From Lachnospiraceae bacterium C10 (GTDB lineage: Bacteria; Bacillota; Clostridia; Lachnospirales; Lachnospiraceae), in NCBI GenBank assembly GCA_900100095.1, contig FMTN01000027.1, forward strand, positions 1 to 41,124: a stretch of 41,124 nucleotides of DNA. The letters are read 5' to 3'. Under the pieces are notes generated by a model. That model saw only the letters and a program-made list of their open reading frames with translations, ran no database searches and had not been told where the DNA came from. Each line of letters opens with the position of its first letter. Position 1 is the first letter of the stretch. The position numbers were made by a program, and so were the translations under genes. Shown one piece after another: positions 34,528-41,124 of this stretch.

Positions 34528-34556
34528 TTTACGAATCTCATCATTTGTACTATCAT
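34528..34556 (+). promoter_or_regulatory. Possible promoter of the DUF1266 gene
   Basis: TTTACG and TATCAT with 17 bases between, about 50 bases upstream of the ATG. The hexamers are only moderately close to consensus. Confidence 0.35.
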
Positions 34557-34606
34557 AACTTTTGGCATAACAGAAGTACGACATACAATAGGAAAAGAGA
34601 ACGAAC

Positions 34607-36289
34607 ATGACAACAAGTACATCAGAAGAACAAAGAAAACGTTTAAAAAAACTCTACATCACGCAAAAACGCAACGCCGGCATTTCAAAAGCCGATTCCC
34701 AGGCTGATGCAGATCAGATTGACACGCTAAGCAAGAATCAGCTGGAGTTGCTACAACATATCCTACTTAACACGAACATCATCTTAGACCGTGTCCTTGA
34801 CCTACAACAATACCAGCTTAGGGACGGTAATCTCTATTACACAACCGATCCATTTTACGACTGTAAAGTTCCGAAAAAATCCAAAACACTCTTTCGTCCA
34901 TCGAAGATGCGATCTTTGCTCCTCTTTCTGCAGATTATATCCTTTGCGACATTTTTTATCTTTCTTTTTGTCTTTCTTCGCCTTGACGCTTTTGAAAGCA
35001 TTGCCAGCGGAAATTACCGTCTTGGATTTACCATTGCCTATTTCCTGATGACATTATCACTGGAAAAGCTTCTGCTGGTACTGACAGGGAAGTTAAAGGA
35101 CCACTATTTCTTCTCAGACATGAAACCTTACAATGCCGTTATAGCCAGTGCAAAACTGCAAAGTAGCAAAAGCAGAACCTACACCCTTATGGATATCATG
35201 CAACTTCCGGATGGATCTCTGATCAACATCGAAAGTGAGAATGATTATTCTACTGCCCGGATACGGGAATTTTTCAGCCAACGTCCTGCCACAACCAGAA
35301 TCTGGGTCAATACGGACACCTATGATCGTTTTCTGACCGATGAGGAATACCGGAAGAAAAACGGCTCTCGCCTGTTTGCCCGGATCTTATCCTATGGAAG
35401 TACGCTGATCTTCCTGCTTTCCATTCTGTCTATGGGCTATATTTACAACGGATTTCACATGGATCAAAATCCCTATGCCCGCCAGGTACTCATCCATTAT
35501 ACAGACTCTGACAAAAAGCTTATATCGGAGTATCCCGAGTCTGACAGTCCTTACTCCTTTGGTTGCAACATCACCTCCCTTTATGCCGATCTGGAAAACG
35601 GAGATAAGTACACCTTAGGCGGACATCCCATTGCAGAAGATGACAGCAGTGCCATTTCCGATGCCAAGAACTTCCTTCGGGATACCTGGAATATCGACGC
35701 CAGAAACAGCAGCAAACATGCCACAGGCGCAACGGATGTCATTGACAGCCTCATCCGATACGGGGCCAATTCCTCCTATCGTCTTTTTGTCCAAAAGCAC
35801 CCTGAAATCAAGATTGCCGCAAAGGAAGTCCTCCACCGTTACGGCAAAGACTTCTCCGTAAAAGACGTTATAGTGGATCGGGTAGAGGATTATAAAGCCT
35901 TCCGGCATACCACCTTTCATTCGGATGAAGCCCGCTACCTTGGCGCAACTTACGCCTATGCCCGGCATGGAAGCAACGCCCTTGCCGCCTATGACTTTAT
36001 ACGTCTGTACCGGATCGCCGGAATCTGCAACCGGGTCGGTTTTATCTCTGACCGGGAATGCCTGACGCTCTGCTATAACATGGCACAGGTTTTGCAAAAG
36101 AACTACACAAGCTTTGAAGATATCCATGAAATGTATTGTTACGGAGAGATGTTTCGATTAAAAAAAGACACCCCAAAAAACCGCTCACAGATCCAAAGGG
36201 ATGTTACCTCCATCAAGCATTTGGAAAAAAACGGAGACTACACCTTTATGAATCTGGACTTTGACCAGAAACTCAACAAACACCACTAA
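34607..36289 (+). CDS. Membrane protein with C-terminal DUF1266 domain
   Basis: 560 residues. An N-terminal charged helical region (1-100) leads to two membrane segments (about 103-125 and 138-158), a cytoplasmic-looking stretch, and a third segment (about 258-280). The C-terminal half resembles DUF1266: FLRDTWNIDARNS, then AAYDFIRLYRIAGICNRVGF, a following ECLTLCYNMAQVLQ stretch, and a last FEDIHEMYCYGEMFR segment. DUF1266 has no known biochemical role; it occurs in scattered accessory proteins, some near polymorphic toxins. The gene stands alone between the mannan locus and a convergent HD-GYP gene, with 23 bases between stops and no terminator seen. Family call is from the C-terminal pattern only. 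Confidence 0.65.
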   Translation: MTTSTSEEQRKRLKKLYITQKRNAGISKADSQADADQIDTLSKNQLELLQHILLNTNIILDRVLDLQQYQLRDGNLYYTTDPFYDCKVPKKSKTLFRPSKMRSLLLFLQIISFATFFIFLFVFLRLDAFESIASGNYRLGFTIAYFLMTLSLEKLLLVLTGKLKDHYFFSDMKPYNAVIASAKLQSSKSRTYTLMDIMQLPDGSLINIESENDYSTARIREFFSQRPATTRIWVNTDTYDRFLTDEEYRKKNGSRLFARILSYGSTLIFLLSILSMGYIYNGFHMDQNPYARQVLIHYTDSDKKLISEYPESDSPYSFGCNITSLYADLENGDKYTLGGHPIAEDDSSAISDAKNFLRDTWNIDARNSSKHATGATDVIDSLIRYGANSSYRLFVQKHPEIKIAAKEVLHRYGKDFSVKDVIVDRVEDYKAFRHTTFHSDEARYLGATYAYARHGSNALAAYDFIRLYRIAGICNRVGFISDRECLTLCYNMAQVLQKNYTSFEDIHEMYCYGEMFRLKKDTPKNRSQIQRDVTSIKHLEKNGDYTFMNLDFDQKLNKHH

Positions 36290-36312
36290 ATCCAAAGAGC
36301 TCCTCGCACAGC

Positions 36313-38040
36313 TTATCTTAGACGGAGATAAAAGGCCTCCAGCCGCGGCCTTGCCTTGCGGTACACCTCCGCAAGGTCCGGATCAAACTGACTGCCCATT
36401 CCTTCCAGAATAATGGCATTTGCCTTTTCAAAATCAAAGGCCTCCTTGTAGACTCGCTTACTCACCAGGGCATCATAGACATCCGCAACGGCCATAATCC
36501 GGGCTTCAAAGGGAATCTCCTCTCCCCTTTTCCCTTCCGGATAGCCGCAGCCGTCCCAACGCTCATGGTGATAATGGGCCACATTTTCCGCAACCGTCTT
36601 AAATGAAACATCCTCCGTATCCAAAAGGATCCGATGAATGACCTTCGCTCCCTCTGCCGCATGCTCCTTCATCTTCTCATATTCTTCCTCCGTGAAGCGA
36701 CCGGGCTTGCGAAGGATGGCATCATCCACTGCAATCTTCCCCAGATCGTGCATGGGGGCAGCTTTGATCACATCCCGGCAGAATTCCTCCGACAGAGACA
36801 TCCTCCCCTCTTTTTGAATCTCCTCCACCAGGATCCGGACACCCTCACTGGTTCTTTTGATGTGACCACCGGTGGAATTATCCCGGCTCTCCACCATCAT
36901 GGCAAGGGACATAATAAGATTATCATGCATCCTTACGATGTGCTCCGTCTTCTGCTCTACCTGAGACTGCAGCTCTTCGTTGTAGTGATCTAAGAGGCGA
37001 ATATATCTCCTGTTGGCCGTATCATCTGTAAAGGTAACAAGATAGCCAACCTTTCTGCTACCGTTATAGAGGTAGTTCACATTGACATTAAAAAACCGCT
37101 CCTCCTGCCCCTCCCCATGAAGGGTAAAAACAAAGGTATTCTTCCTGGAATCCTCCCGGAATTCCTCCAGATAGTGGCACAGCTTATCCGCATCCCTATG
37201 ACACCCCGGCATCCTCTCCCCGGGATGCCCCAGCTTCTCATCCACCGCCAGTTCCTGAAGCTGCGGCATCAGCACCTTCGCCATATGGTTGCTCCCCAGA
37301 TAACGGTACTTAAAATCCAGGGAAACATACCCGATCTCCCGCTCCCGCACCATGGAATCGATGACCGTCTCATTCACATGATACAGACTGATCCGGTTGG
37401 AAATAATAAGATACAGCACCAGCGCCAGCACATATCCCACAGGATACACATCAAAGGGTGCCTGAAGGATCCTAACAATCAAAAACATGGCAACACTAAG
37501 GGACTCCGGGAATACCACCAGCAATAGAAGGCTCCTGGGAACCTGCCTCCTTTTTTTCCAGGAACGAAAAATAACCCACAGGCCTGCTGCAAAAAAAGCC
37601 AGGATCTCCACATAATACACCGTATGCATAAATCCATAGGACTTCCTTAGCACAGGCCCTGCACCGGTCATAACAAAGGAGACCTTCTTATAGTACCAGG
37701 TCCGGATCCCAATGGTCAGGACAGAGGCATAGATTACCGTACTCATAAGAAACAGCCCCATCCGTAGCCAACGGTTGATCCGAATCTTACAGATATCCAG
37801 AATACTCAGGAAAATAAAAAGCGACAGATAGCAGCCGCTAAGATAGATCACCCTCTGATAGGCCAGGGCCTCCCAAAGCCCCCGAGACCTACTGAAGAAA
37901 AAATATCCCAGGCAGGCGATGGGCACCAGGACAAACACCATGGTGATATTGGTATCAAAATTCCGATGCCAGATCAACAGATACCATGCTGTCAAAAGAA
38001 CAGAAATCAAAAAAAGGCTTCCATAAAATGTCGTCATCAT
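36313..38040 (-). CDS. Membrane HD-GYP protein with 7TM and PAS-like sensor regions
   Basis: 575 residues from ATG 38040, which has GGGGG 4 bases upstream; the open frame reaches 38088 but has no ribosome site there. About seven membrane segments fill residues 5-215, like the N-terminal 7TM region of some histidine kinases. A PAS-like domain follows (about 225-345, VREREIGYVSLDFKYRYLG), then a coiled linker and an HD-GYP domain: RDNSTGGH (386-393), MHDLGK (430-435), HHERWDGCGYP (491-501) and AVADVYDALVSKR. All catalytic signatures are kept, so cyclic-di-GMP hydrolysis controlled by a membrane or cytoplasmic signal is expected. Confidence 0.88.
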   Translation of the reverse strand: MMTTFYGSLFLISVLLTAWYLLIWHRNFDTNITMVFVLVPIACLGYFFFSRSRGLWEALAYQRVIYLSGCYLSLFIFLSILDICKIRINRWLRMGLFLMSTVIYASVLTIGIRTWYYKKVSFVMTGAGPVLRKSYGFMHTVYYVEILAFFAAGLWVIFRSWKKRRQVPRSLLLLVVFPESLSVAMFLIVRILQAPFDVYPVGYVLALVLYLIISNRISLYHVNETVIDSMVREREIGYVSLDFKYRYLGSNHMAKVLMPQLQELAVDEKLGHPGERMPGCHRDADKLCHYLEEFREDSRKNTFVFTLHGEGQEERFFNVNVNYLYNGSRKVGYLVTFTDDTANRRYIRLLDHYNEELQSQVEQKTEHIVRMHDNLIMSLAMMVESRDNSTGGHIKRTSEGVRILVEEIQKEGRMSLSEEFCRDVIKAAPMHDLGKIAVDDAILRKPGRFTEEEYEKMKEHAAEGAKVIHRILLDTEDVSFKTVAENVAHYHHERWDGCGYPEGKRGEEIPFEARIMAVADVYDALVSKRVYKEAFDFEKANAIILEGMGSQFDPDLAEVYRKARPRLEAFYLRLR

Positions 38041-38088
38041 AATCCCCCTGTTACAAAGGCCCCCTCGGGTCATTTCTTCCAACAACAT

Positions 38089-38227
38089 TATAACGCAAAA
38101 ACCTCCCCAAAGCTTTACACTTCGGGAAGGTAGTATAGCATTATTATTCCACCACCGGCACCATCGTGATTGCCGGAGTCTTTTGCTTCTTGTCGGATGC
38201 GTCGTAGAATAGAATCTTGCCCTTTTC
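38089..38227. repeat. Partial duplicate (copy A) of the lipoprotein 3' end and terminator
   Basis: This stretch matches 38991-39129 with the same order and only scattered substitutions, including the terminator hairpin and the last 26 or so codons of the lipoprotein gene. Confidence 0.85.
38097..38131 (-). terminator. Terminator of the toxin-antitoxin operon (copy A)
   Basis: ACCTTCCCGAAG/CTTTGGGGAGGT (12 bp with two wobbles) followed by TTTTT on the minus strand. It is a duplicated copy of the terminator at 38998-39033. Confidence 0.8.
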
Positions 38228-38242
38228 GTTTTCCTCGATGGC
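38144..38242 (-). pseudogene. Internally deleted remnant of the lipoprotein gene
   Basis: On the minus strand the frame reads AIEENEKGKILFYDASDKK, then QKTPAITMVP and VVE before TAA. In the intact gene, AIEENEKG and GKILFYDKGDKKQ are about 80 residues apart. The two halves join at GCCCTT(C/T)T, a short repeat that occurs at both ends of the deleted part in the intact copy (near 39121 and 39359). The 5' part of the gene is replaced by the toxin gene end. Confidence 0.7.
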
Positions 38243-38243
38243 T

Positions 38244-38654
38244 TTACTGCGTCAGCAGGTCTTCCGTCCGGTAAACCGTTAGGCTCGGAATCACGCTTTT
38301 CATCATGTCAAAGTGCCTATCGTTCGCCCATACAGGGATTCCATACTTCATCCCGATTGACGCAATCGCGGCATCCGTGAACGGAACCGTGAAACCACCT
38401 GTCCGATACTGATAAAGCTGATCTCCAAGAGTTCTCCAATCTGCACTTTCCAAATCGAGAGGTCGAAACAAATCAAGAAAGTCTTGCATTTCCCGACGGT
38501 TCTTTTCAGAACGCGCCCCGTGAACCAGTTCAGCTCTGACCACTCCGCAGACAACGACATCGTTCTTCGACATAATGCTCTTGATAAATGCCTTCTCTTC
38601 TTTTGAGCCTTTCTCCAGTTTGATAAACACATTCGTATCTGCCAAAAGGGTCAT
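38244..38654 (-). CDS. PIN-domain toxin (VapC-like)
   Basis: 136 residues, the usual length. The acidic residues of the PIN ribonuclease site are present: LADTNVFIKLEKG (Asp near 6), VVRAELVHGA (Glu near 42), PFTDAAIAS (Asp near 94) and WANDRHFDMM (Asp near 112). VapC-type toxins cleave tRNA or rRNA and are neutralised by the partner encoded just upstream. Its ATG overlaps the antitoxin stop (ATGA). Its stop abuts the deleted lipoprotein remnant. Confidence 0.9.
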   Translation of the reverse strand: MTLLADTNVFIKLEKGSKEEKAFIKSIMSKNDVVVCGVVRAELVHGARSEKNRREMQDFLDLFRPLDLESADWRTLGDQLYQYRTGGFTVPFTDAAIASIGMKYGIPVWANDRHFDMMKSVIPSLTVYRTEDLLTQ

Positions 38655-38914
38655 ATCATGCTCGCCTCCCGCAAATCCTTGATAGCCTGCTCGTCAATTT
38701 CTATGCTCTCGGATAAAGCGAAAGCACGAGCCATTCGTTCAGCACGGTTTTCTTCCGTGTATCTGGGATCAAATGGTATTTCGGCGTGTTTCTTCTCCGG
38801 CTTGACCTTAATCCAGAGATTCACAAACTGCTGCACATCACTGTCCTGCATAAACGGCAAATTCTGTTCTATATCTGGAATCATCTGCCTAAACTGTTCT
38901 TTAACAGCGGTCAT
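38651..38914 (-). CDS. Putative antitoxin partner of the PIN toxin
   Basis: 87 residues from ATG 38914 with GGAG 10 bases upstream. It is acidic and helical (TAVKEQFRQMIPDIEQNL then VQQFVNLWIKVKP), with a disordered-looking middle and a short C-terminal helix AIKDLREASMI. No standard RHH or AbrB motif is obvious. The role comes from the overlapping PIN toxin gene and from a palindrome at its promoter. The open frame extends to 38959 but the extension has no ribosome site. Confidence 0.72.
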   Translation of the reverse strand: MTAVKEQFRQMIPDIEQNLPFMQDSDVQQFVNLWIKVKPEKKHAEIPFDPRYTEENRAERMARAFALSESIEIDEQAIKDLREASMI

Positions 38915-38943
38915 ATCAACCACGCTCCTTTTGGACTTCTTCT

Positions 38944-38972
38944 GTATATAATATACCAAGAATATTATAGCA
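38944..38972 (-). promoter_or_regulatory. Promoter and palindromic operator of the toxin-antitoxin operon
   Basis: Extended -10 TGC-TATAAT (38964-38972) on the minus strand, with the perfect 13-base palindrome GTATATAATATAC (38944-38956) at the expected transcription start. This is the usual place for autorepression by an antitoxin complex. Confidence 0.55.
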
Positions 38973-38990
38973 CAAAACCCCAGATTTGAG

Positions 38991-39129
38991 TATAACGCAA
39001 AAACCTCCCCAAAGCTTTACACTTCGGGAAGGTAGTATATCATTTATTATTCTTATGCCGGCACCATTGTAATTGCCGGAGTCTTTTGCTTCTTGTCTCC
39101 CTTATCGTAGAACAGAATCTTGCCCTTCT
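38991..39129. repeat. Parent copy (copy B) of the duplicated lipoprotein 3' end
   Basis: Counterpart of 38089-38227, offset about 902 bases. The toxin-antitoxin operon lies exactly between the two copies. Confidence 0.85.
38998..39033 (-). terminator. Terminator of the lipoprotein gene (copy B)
   Basis: Same 12-bp hairpin as copy A, followed by TTTTT on the minus strand, 20 bases past the lipoprotein stop. Confidence 0.8.
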
Positions 39130-39688
39130 TGGCTTTCCACTTATACTCTAATCCGCCGAACGAAATGCTGTCCTTGGTGAGAGTTGCTTCGTGCGTGGTG
39201 ACAACGTCTATCATACCATCTTTGTAGAATACATAGCCGGGGCCACCGTTGACTACGCCGTACACGCCGTGGAAAGGCTTACCTTTGTTTAACCCGTCAT
39301 CGCCTTCCATGTATTCGAGAGGTAGTAGAATCGAATCCTCCTTCACTGTCAGATTGAAGCCCTTCTCGTTTTCCTCGATGGCGTAGGTCACCGGGGAATT
39401 ATTGCCGTATTGTATTTCCACGCTTCCGTCAGCGGGAAAAGAATACGTGCCGGACTCTACTAACGACAGCTTATCGTCCTCTACGACATAAAAGGTGTTC
39501 TCTGTTCCTTCGATCTTGTATTTGCCCTTTAGCGTCTCCGTGGAACCCGTCTCAGCTGCCTTCGCTGATGATAGGTCTTCCTGGTGCGTATTCGCCTTTT
39601 CTGTCGTATCATGGATCGGCTTCTGCCCGCAGGCAGATAAAACAACCGCCGTCAGCAGAAATAATGGTAATATGGTTCTTAAGTGCAT
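39053..39688 (-). CDS. Small secreted lipoprotein of unknown function
   Basis: 211 residues. The signal ends in the lipobox VVLSACGQ (Cys near 20), followed by a Thr/Ser/Glu-rich linker. The mature part is beta-rich with three stretches of the type GKYKIEGTENTFYVVEDDKL, GVVNGGPGYVFYKDGMID and KGKILFYDKGDKK. I do not recognise the family. GAAGGAG lies 13 bases before the ATG, farther than usual, and sits in the loop of a small hairpin (39699-39714). Its 3' end is duplicated beyond the toxin-antitoxin genes. It may be read through from the large surface-protein gene upstream. Confidence 0.75.
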   Translation of the reverse strand: MHLRTILPLFLLTAVVLSACGQKPIHDTTEKANTHQEDLSSAKAAETGSTETLKGKYKIEGTENTFYVVEDDKLSLVESGTYSFPADGSVEIQYGNNSPVTYAIEENEKGFNLTVKEDSILLPLEYMEGDDGLNKGKPFHGVYGVVNGGPGYVFYKDGMIDVVTTHEATLTKDSISFGGLEYKWKAKKGKILFYDKGDKKQKTPAITMVPA

Positions 39689-39733
39689 TGATTATGTTCA
39701 CTCTCCTTCGAGTGGTTCGTTAATAATGGAATA

Positions 39734-39890
39734 CCCTCCAAAGGCTTTGACACCCTTGGAGAGTGAGTTGCTCCTTGGGTTAGAGCGTAGACCCTCCGGA
39801 AGTTTTGAGGCTCCCGGAGGGTAGATTTTCCTCCCACTGGTTTTGAGACCAGTGGAAGGTATGTGTGATATAAGGCCTCACACGAGGTTT
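39734..39890. other. Cluster of hairpins with similar loops
   Basis: Three strong hairpins follow one another: CTCCAA/TTGGAG (39736-39761), a perfect 9-bp ACCCTCCGG/CCGGAGGGT (39791-39822) and a perfect 8-bp CCACTGGT/ACCAGTGG (39834-39855); a weaker CCTC/GAGG follows (39876-39887). On the minus strand the first three loops contain TCAAA. No T-run follows any of them, so they are not ordinary terminators. Confidence 0.55.
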
Positions 39891-39963
39891 ATGAGTTTTA
39901 CTTCTTCATAGGGAAGGTGGATTCCCATAGTCAATTTCGACCATATGGAAAATATTTTGTCTT

Positions 39964-40026
39964 GTAATAATTACGTCTTAATCCGTAACACTTTTGACAA
40001 GTAACACGGTACCTTTACCTGTAACA
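39964..40026. repeat. Short repeats in the gap after the surface-protein gene
   Basis: The palindrome GTAATAATTAC (39964-39974) is followed by three GTAACA words at 39985, 40001 and 40021. Nothing else recognisable occupies 39891-40123 apart from weak hairpins (ACAGG/CCTGT near 40041-40057 and TTCAGA/TCTGAA near 40099-40116). Confidence 0.3.
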
Positions 40027-40123
40027 TTTTCTTAACGTTGACAGGCACCGAACCTGTGCATCCTTTTGGGATGTTTTGATTTACGGGTTACTTACGATTC
40101 AGATGTTGGTCTGAAAAGTGGAT

Positions 40124-41124
40124 TTACGGTTCCGGATTAGGTGTAGCCCCGGCTGCAACCGTTCCTGAGAATACTGTTGCAGATGCCGCAACAGATACCT
40201 CAAAGGTTACTGTTGAACCACCAATTACAATTGAGTAGGTGGAAGTCTTTGCAGCCTCTGTGTCGTTCTGCGCTGCCGAATTGGTAACTGTAAGCTTCAA
40301 CTTCCCATCATCTGTGATACTCAGCGTACCAAGCCCGCCGCCTGCATTGTCCGTAGCCGGCGTGTCGGTCTTCGTATCTGTGTTGTTTGCAAACGCTGTT
40401 GCCGCATTCTCTGCCGCAATTGTGTTGCCGTACTGGTCTACGAAGGTTCCTGCGGTTGATGAAGTCAATACTTTGTCGTCCACTGCGAACTCTTCGGATG
40501 CTAAAGTGATTCCCCCGATCTTAGCCTGTGCGTCAGATGCAACTCCCTCGCTCGCTTTCGCACTATACAGGGTATCGTTCGTAGGTGTAAGGGTTACGGT
40601 GTACGTATCCCCTACCTTGATGCTCCCTGATGCGAAAGTGATAGTTGCTGTCGTGTCACCAACATTCACGCTCGCCCCACCAGTCAGGCTCACATCTCCG
40701 TTTGTTTGACCTGCCAACGTCAGGGTTCCTGCTGCAACAACTTCGGTGAGTGTCACTGTGGCCTGCGTTGCAGTGATGTTTGACAATTCGATGGTAGTGG
40801 CTGCCGATGCCTTGCTCAGCGTGATGAAGAACGTCAGGCTTCCTGCGCTGTAGGTAGTGTCAGCTTCTACGCTTCCAACCACCTTGTAGGTAGCCTCTTC
40901 AAGCTGGCCTACTTGCTTCTCCGTCGTGTAAGTCTCAGCATCCTGGTCCTTTGCGTAGTACTTAACGGTCGGCTGGCCATTGTCAGCAGTCCATGTGATT
41001 CCGTTTCCACCGTCGAACTGAGCCATTGTCATTGATGTAGCCGCGTTAACTGCTGCATCCTCGGTAATCGTCACATCATCGTCTCCCTGCTCGAGGGTCG
41101 CGGTGATGTTGTTCGGTGCCTTGC
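40124..41124 (-). CDS. C-terminal part of a large secreted beta-sandwich (Ig-like) protein, start outside the window
   Basis: The frame is open from the right edge to TAA at 40124 (about 332 codons). The GTG at 41074 is internal, since codons continue upstream of it (KAPNNITATLEQGDDD). The sequence is rich in Ala, Thr, Val and Gly, has no Cys, and shows repeating beta-strand patterns such as ATVTLTEVVAAGTLTLAG and GDTYTVTLTPTNDTLYSA, like bacterial Ig-like or adhesin domains. It ends in PNPEP with no LPXTG or membrane tail, so anchoring, if any, is elsewhere. The exact domain family is not recognised. Confidence 0.7.
   Translation of the reverse strand, partial: KAPNNITATLEQGDDDVTITEDAAVNAATSMTMAQFDGGNGITWTADNGQPTVKYYAKDQDAETYTTEKQVGQLEEATYKVVGSVEADTTYSAGSLTFFITLSKASAATTIELSNITATQATVTLTEVVAAGTLTLAGQTNGDVSLTGGASVNVGDTTATITFASGSIKVGDTYTVTLTPTNDTLYSAKASEGVASDAQAKIGGITLASEEFAVDDKVLTSSTAGTFVDQYGNTIAAENAATAFANNTDTKTDTPATDNAGGGLGTLSITDDGKLKLTVTNSAAQNDTEAAKTSTYSIVIGGSTVTFEVSVAASATVFSGTVAAGATPNPEP

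Noticed and set aside
34519-34707. Short plus-strand frame overlapping the DUF1266 start
   Set aside because: It reads through the promoter region, and most of its coding part is the DUF1266 gene in another frame.
39740-39890. Tandem rho-independent terminators
   Set aside because: No T-run follows any of the stems on either strand.
39985-40026. Spaced GTAACA words as a possible CRISPR array or iteron origin
   Set aside because: Only three 6-base words with unequal spacing; no long repeats, spacers or replication gene nearby.

Overview
The window is bacterial, moderately GC-rich, with dense minus-strand operons, strong AGGAGG ribosome sites and a gene set typical of anaerobic Firmicutes. 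A GH26 / GH130 / epimerase / acetyl-esterase mannan locus, lipobox-bearing solute-binding proteins, YesN-type two-component regulators and HD-GYP proteins together point to a gut Lachnospiraceae (Roseburia-like). The assignment rests on gene content recalled from memory; no 16S or other marker is present.

Layout. 1-5.1 kb: an edge-truncated Rpn-family nuclease gene, a hairpin-rich intergenic repeat, an HD-GYP phosphodiesterase, an acylphosphatase, and a two-gene unit of an NhaD/ArsB-type antiporter with a cytidylate-kinase-like protein. 5.1-15.3 kb: a galactose/glucose module. One operon encodes an AraC-type response regulator, a sensor kinase and two extracytoplasmic sugar-binding proteins. 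A second encodes an mglBAC-like ABC importer. The MglB of this importer appears circularly permuted: the N-terminal third of lobe 1 of the normal fold sits at its C terminus. Its MglC carries an extra soluble N-terminal region of about 212 residues. 15.5-18.5 kb: housekeeping genes (YitT, GNAT acetyltransferase, YhcC-type radical SAM protein, Dtd).

18.5-34.5 kb: a beta-mannan utilisation locus read on the minus strand. A secreted CBM27-GH26-CBM23 mannanase and a CE2 esterase form one operon. A LacI regulator follows. Then come the oligosaccharide-binding protein, two permeases, a 2-epimerase, GH130_1 and GH130_2 phosphorylases, mannose-6-phosphate isomerase, a phosphohexomutase and a CE17-like esterase. 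Together these can take acetylated mannan to fructose-6-phosphate, lacking only the transporter ATPase, which is presumably shared from elsewhere. A TTAGCCA box sits at the same distance from the -35 of the mannanase and transporter promoters, and TTAGCTAA sites flank the lacI promoter, suggesting one regulon.

34.6-41.1 kb: accessory region. A DUF1266 membrane protein, a membrane-bound HD-GYP protein and a PIN-type toxin-antitoxin pair, the pair lying between two copies of a duplicated lipoprotein 3' end (one copy internally deleted). Then come the intact lipoprotein, a cluster of hairpins, and the 3' end of a large secreted beta-sandwich protein that runs off the right edge.
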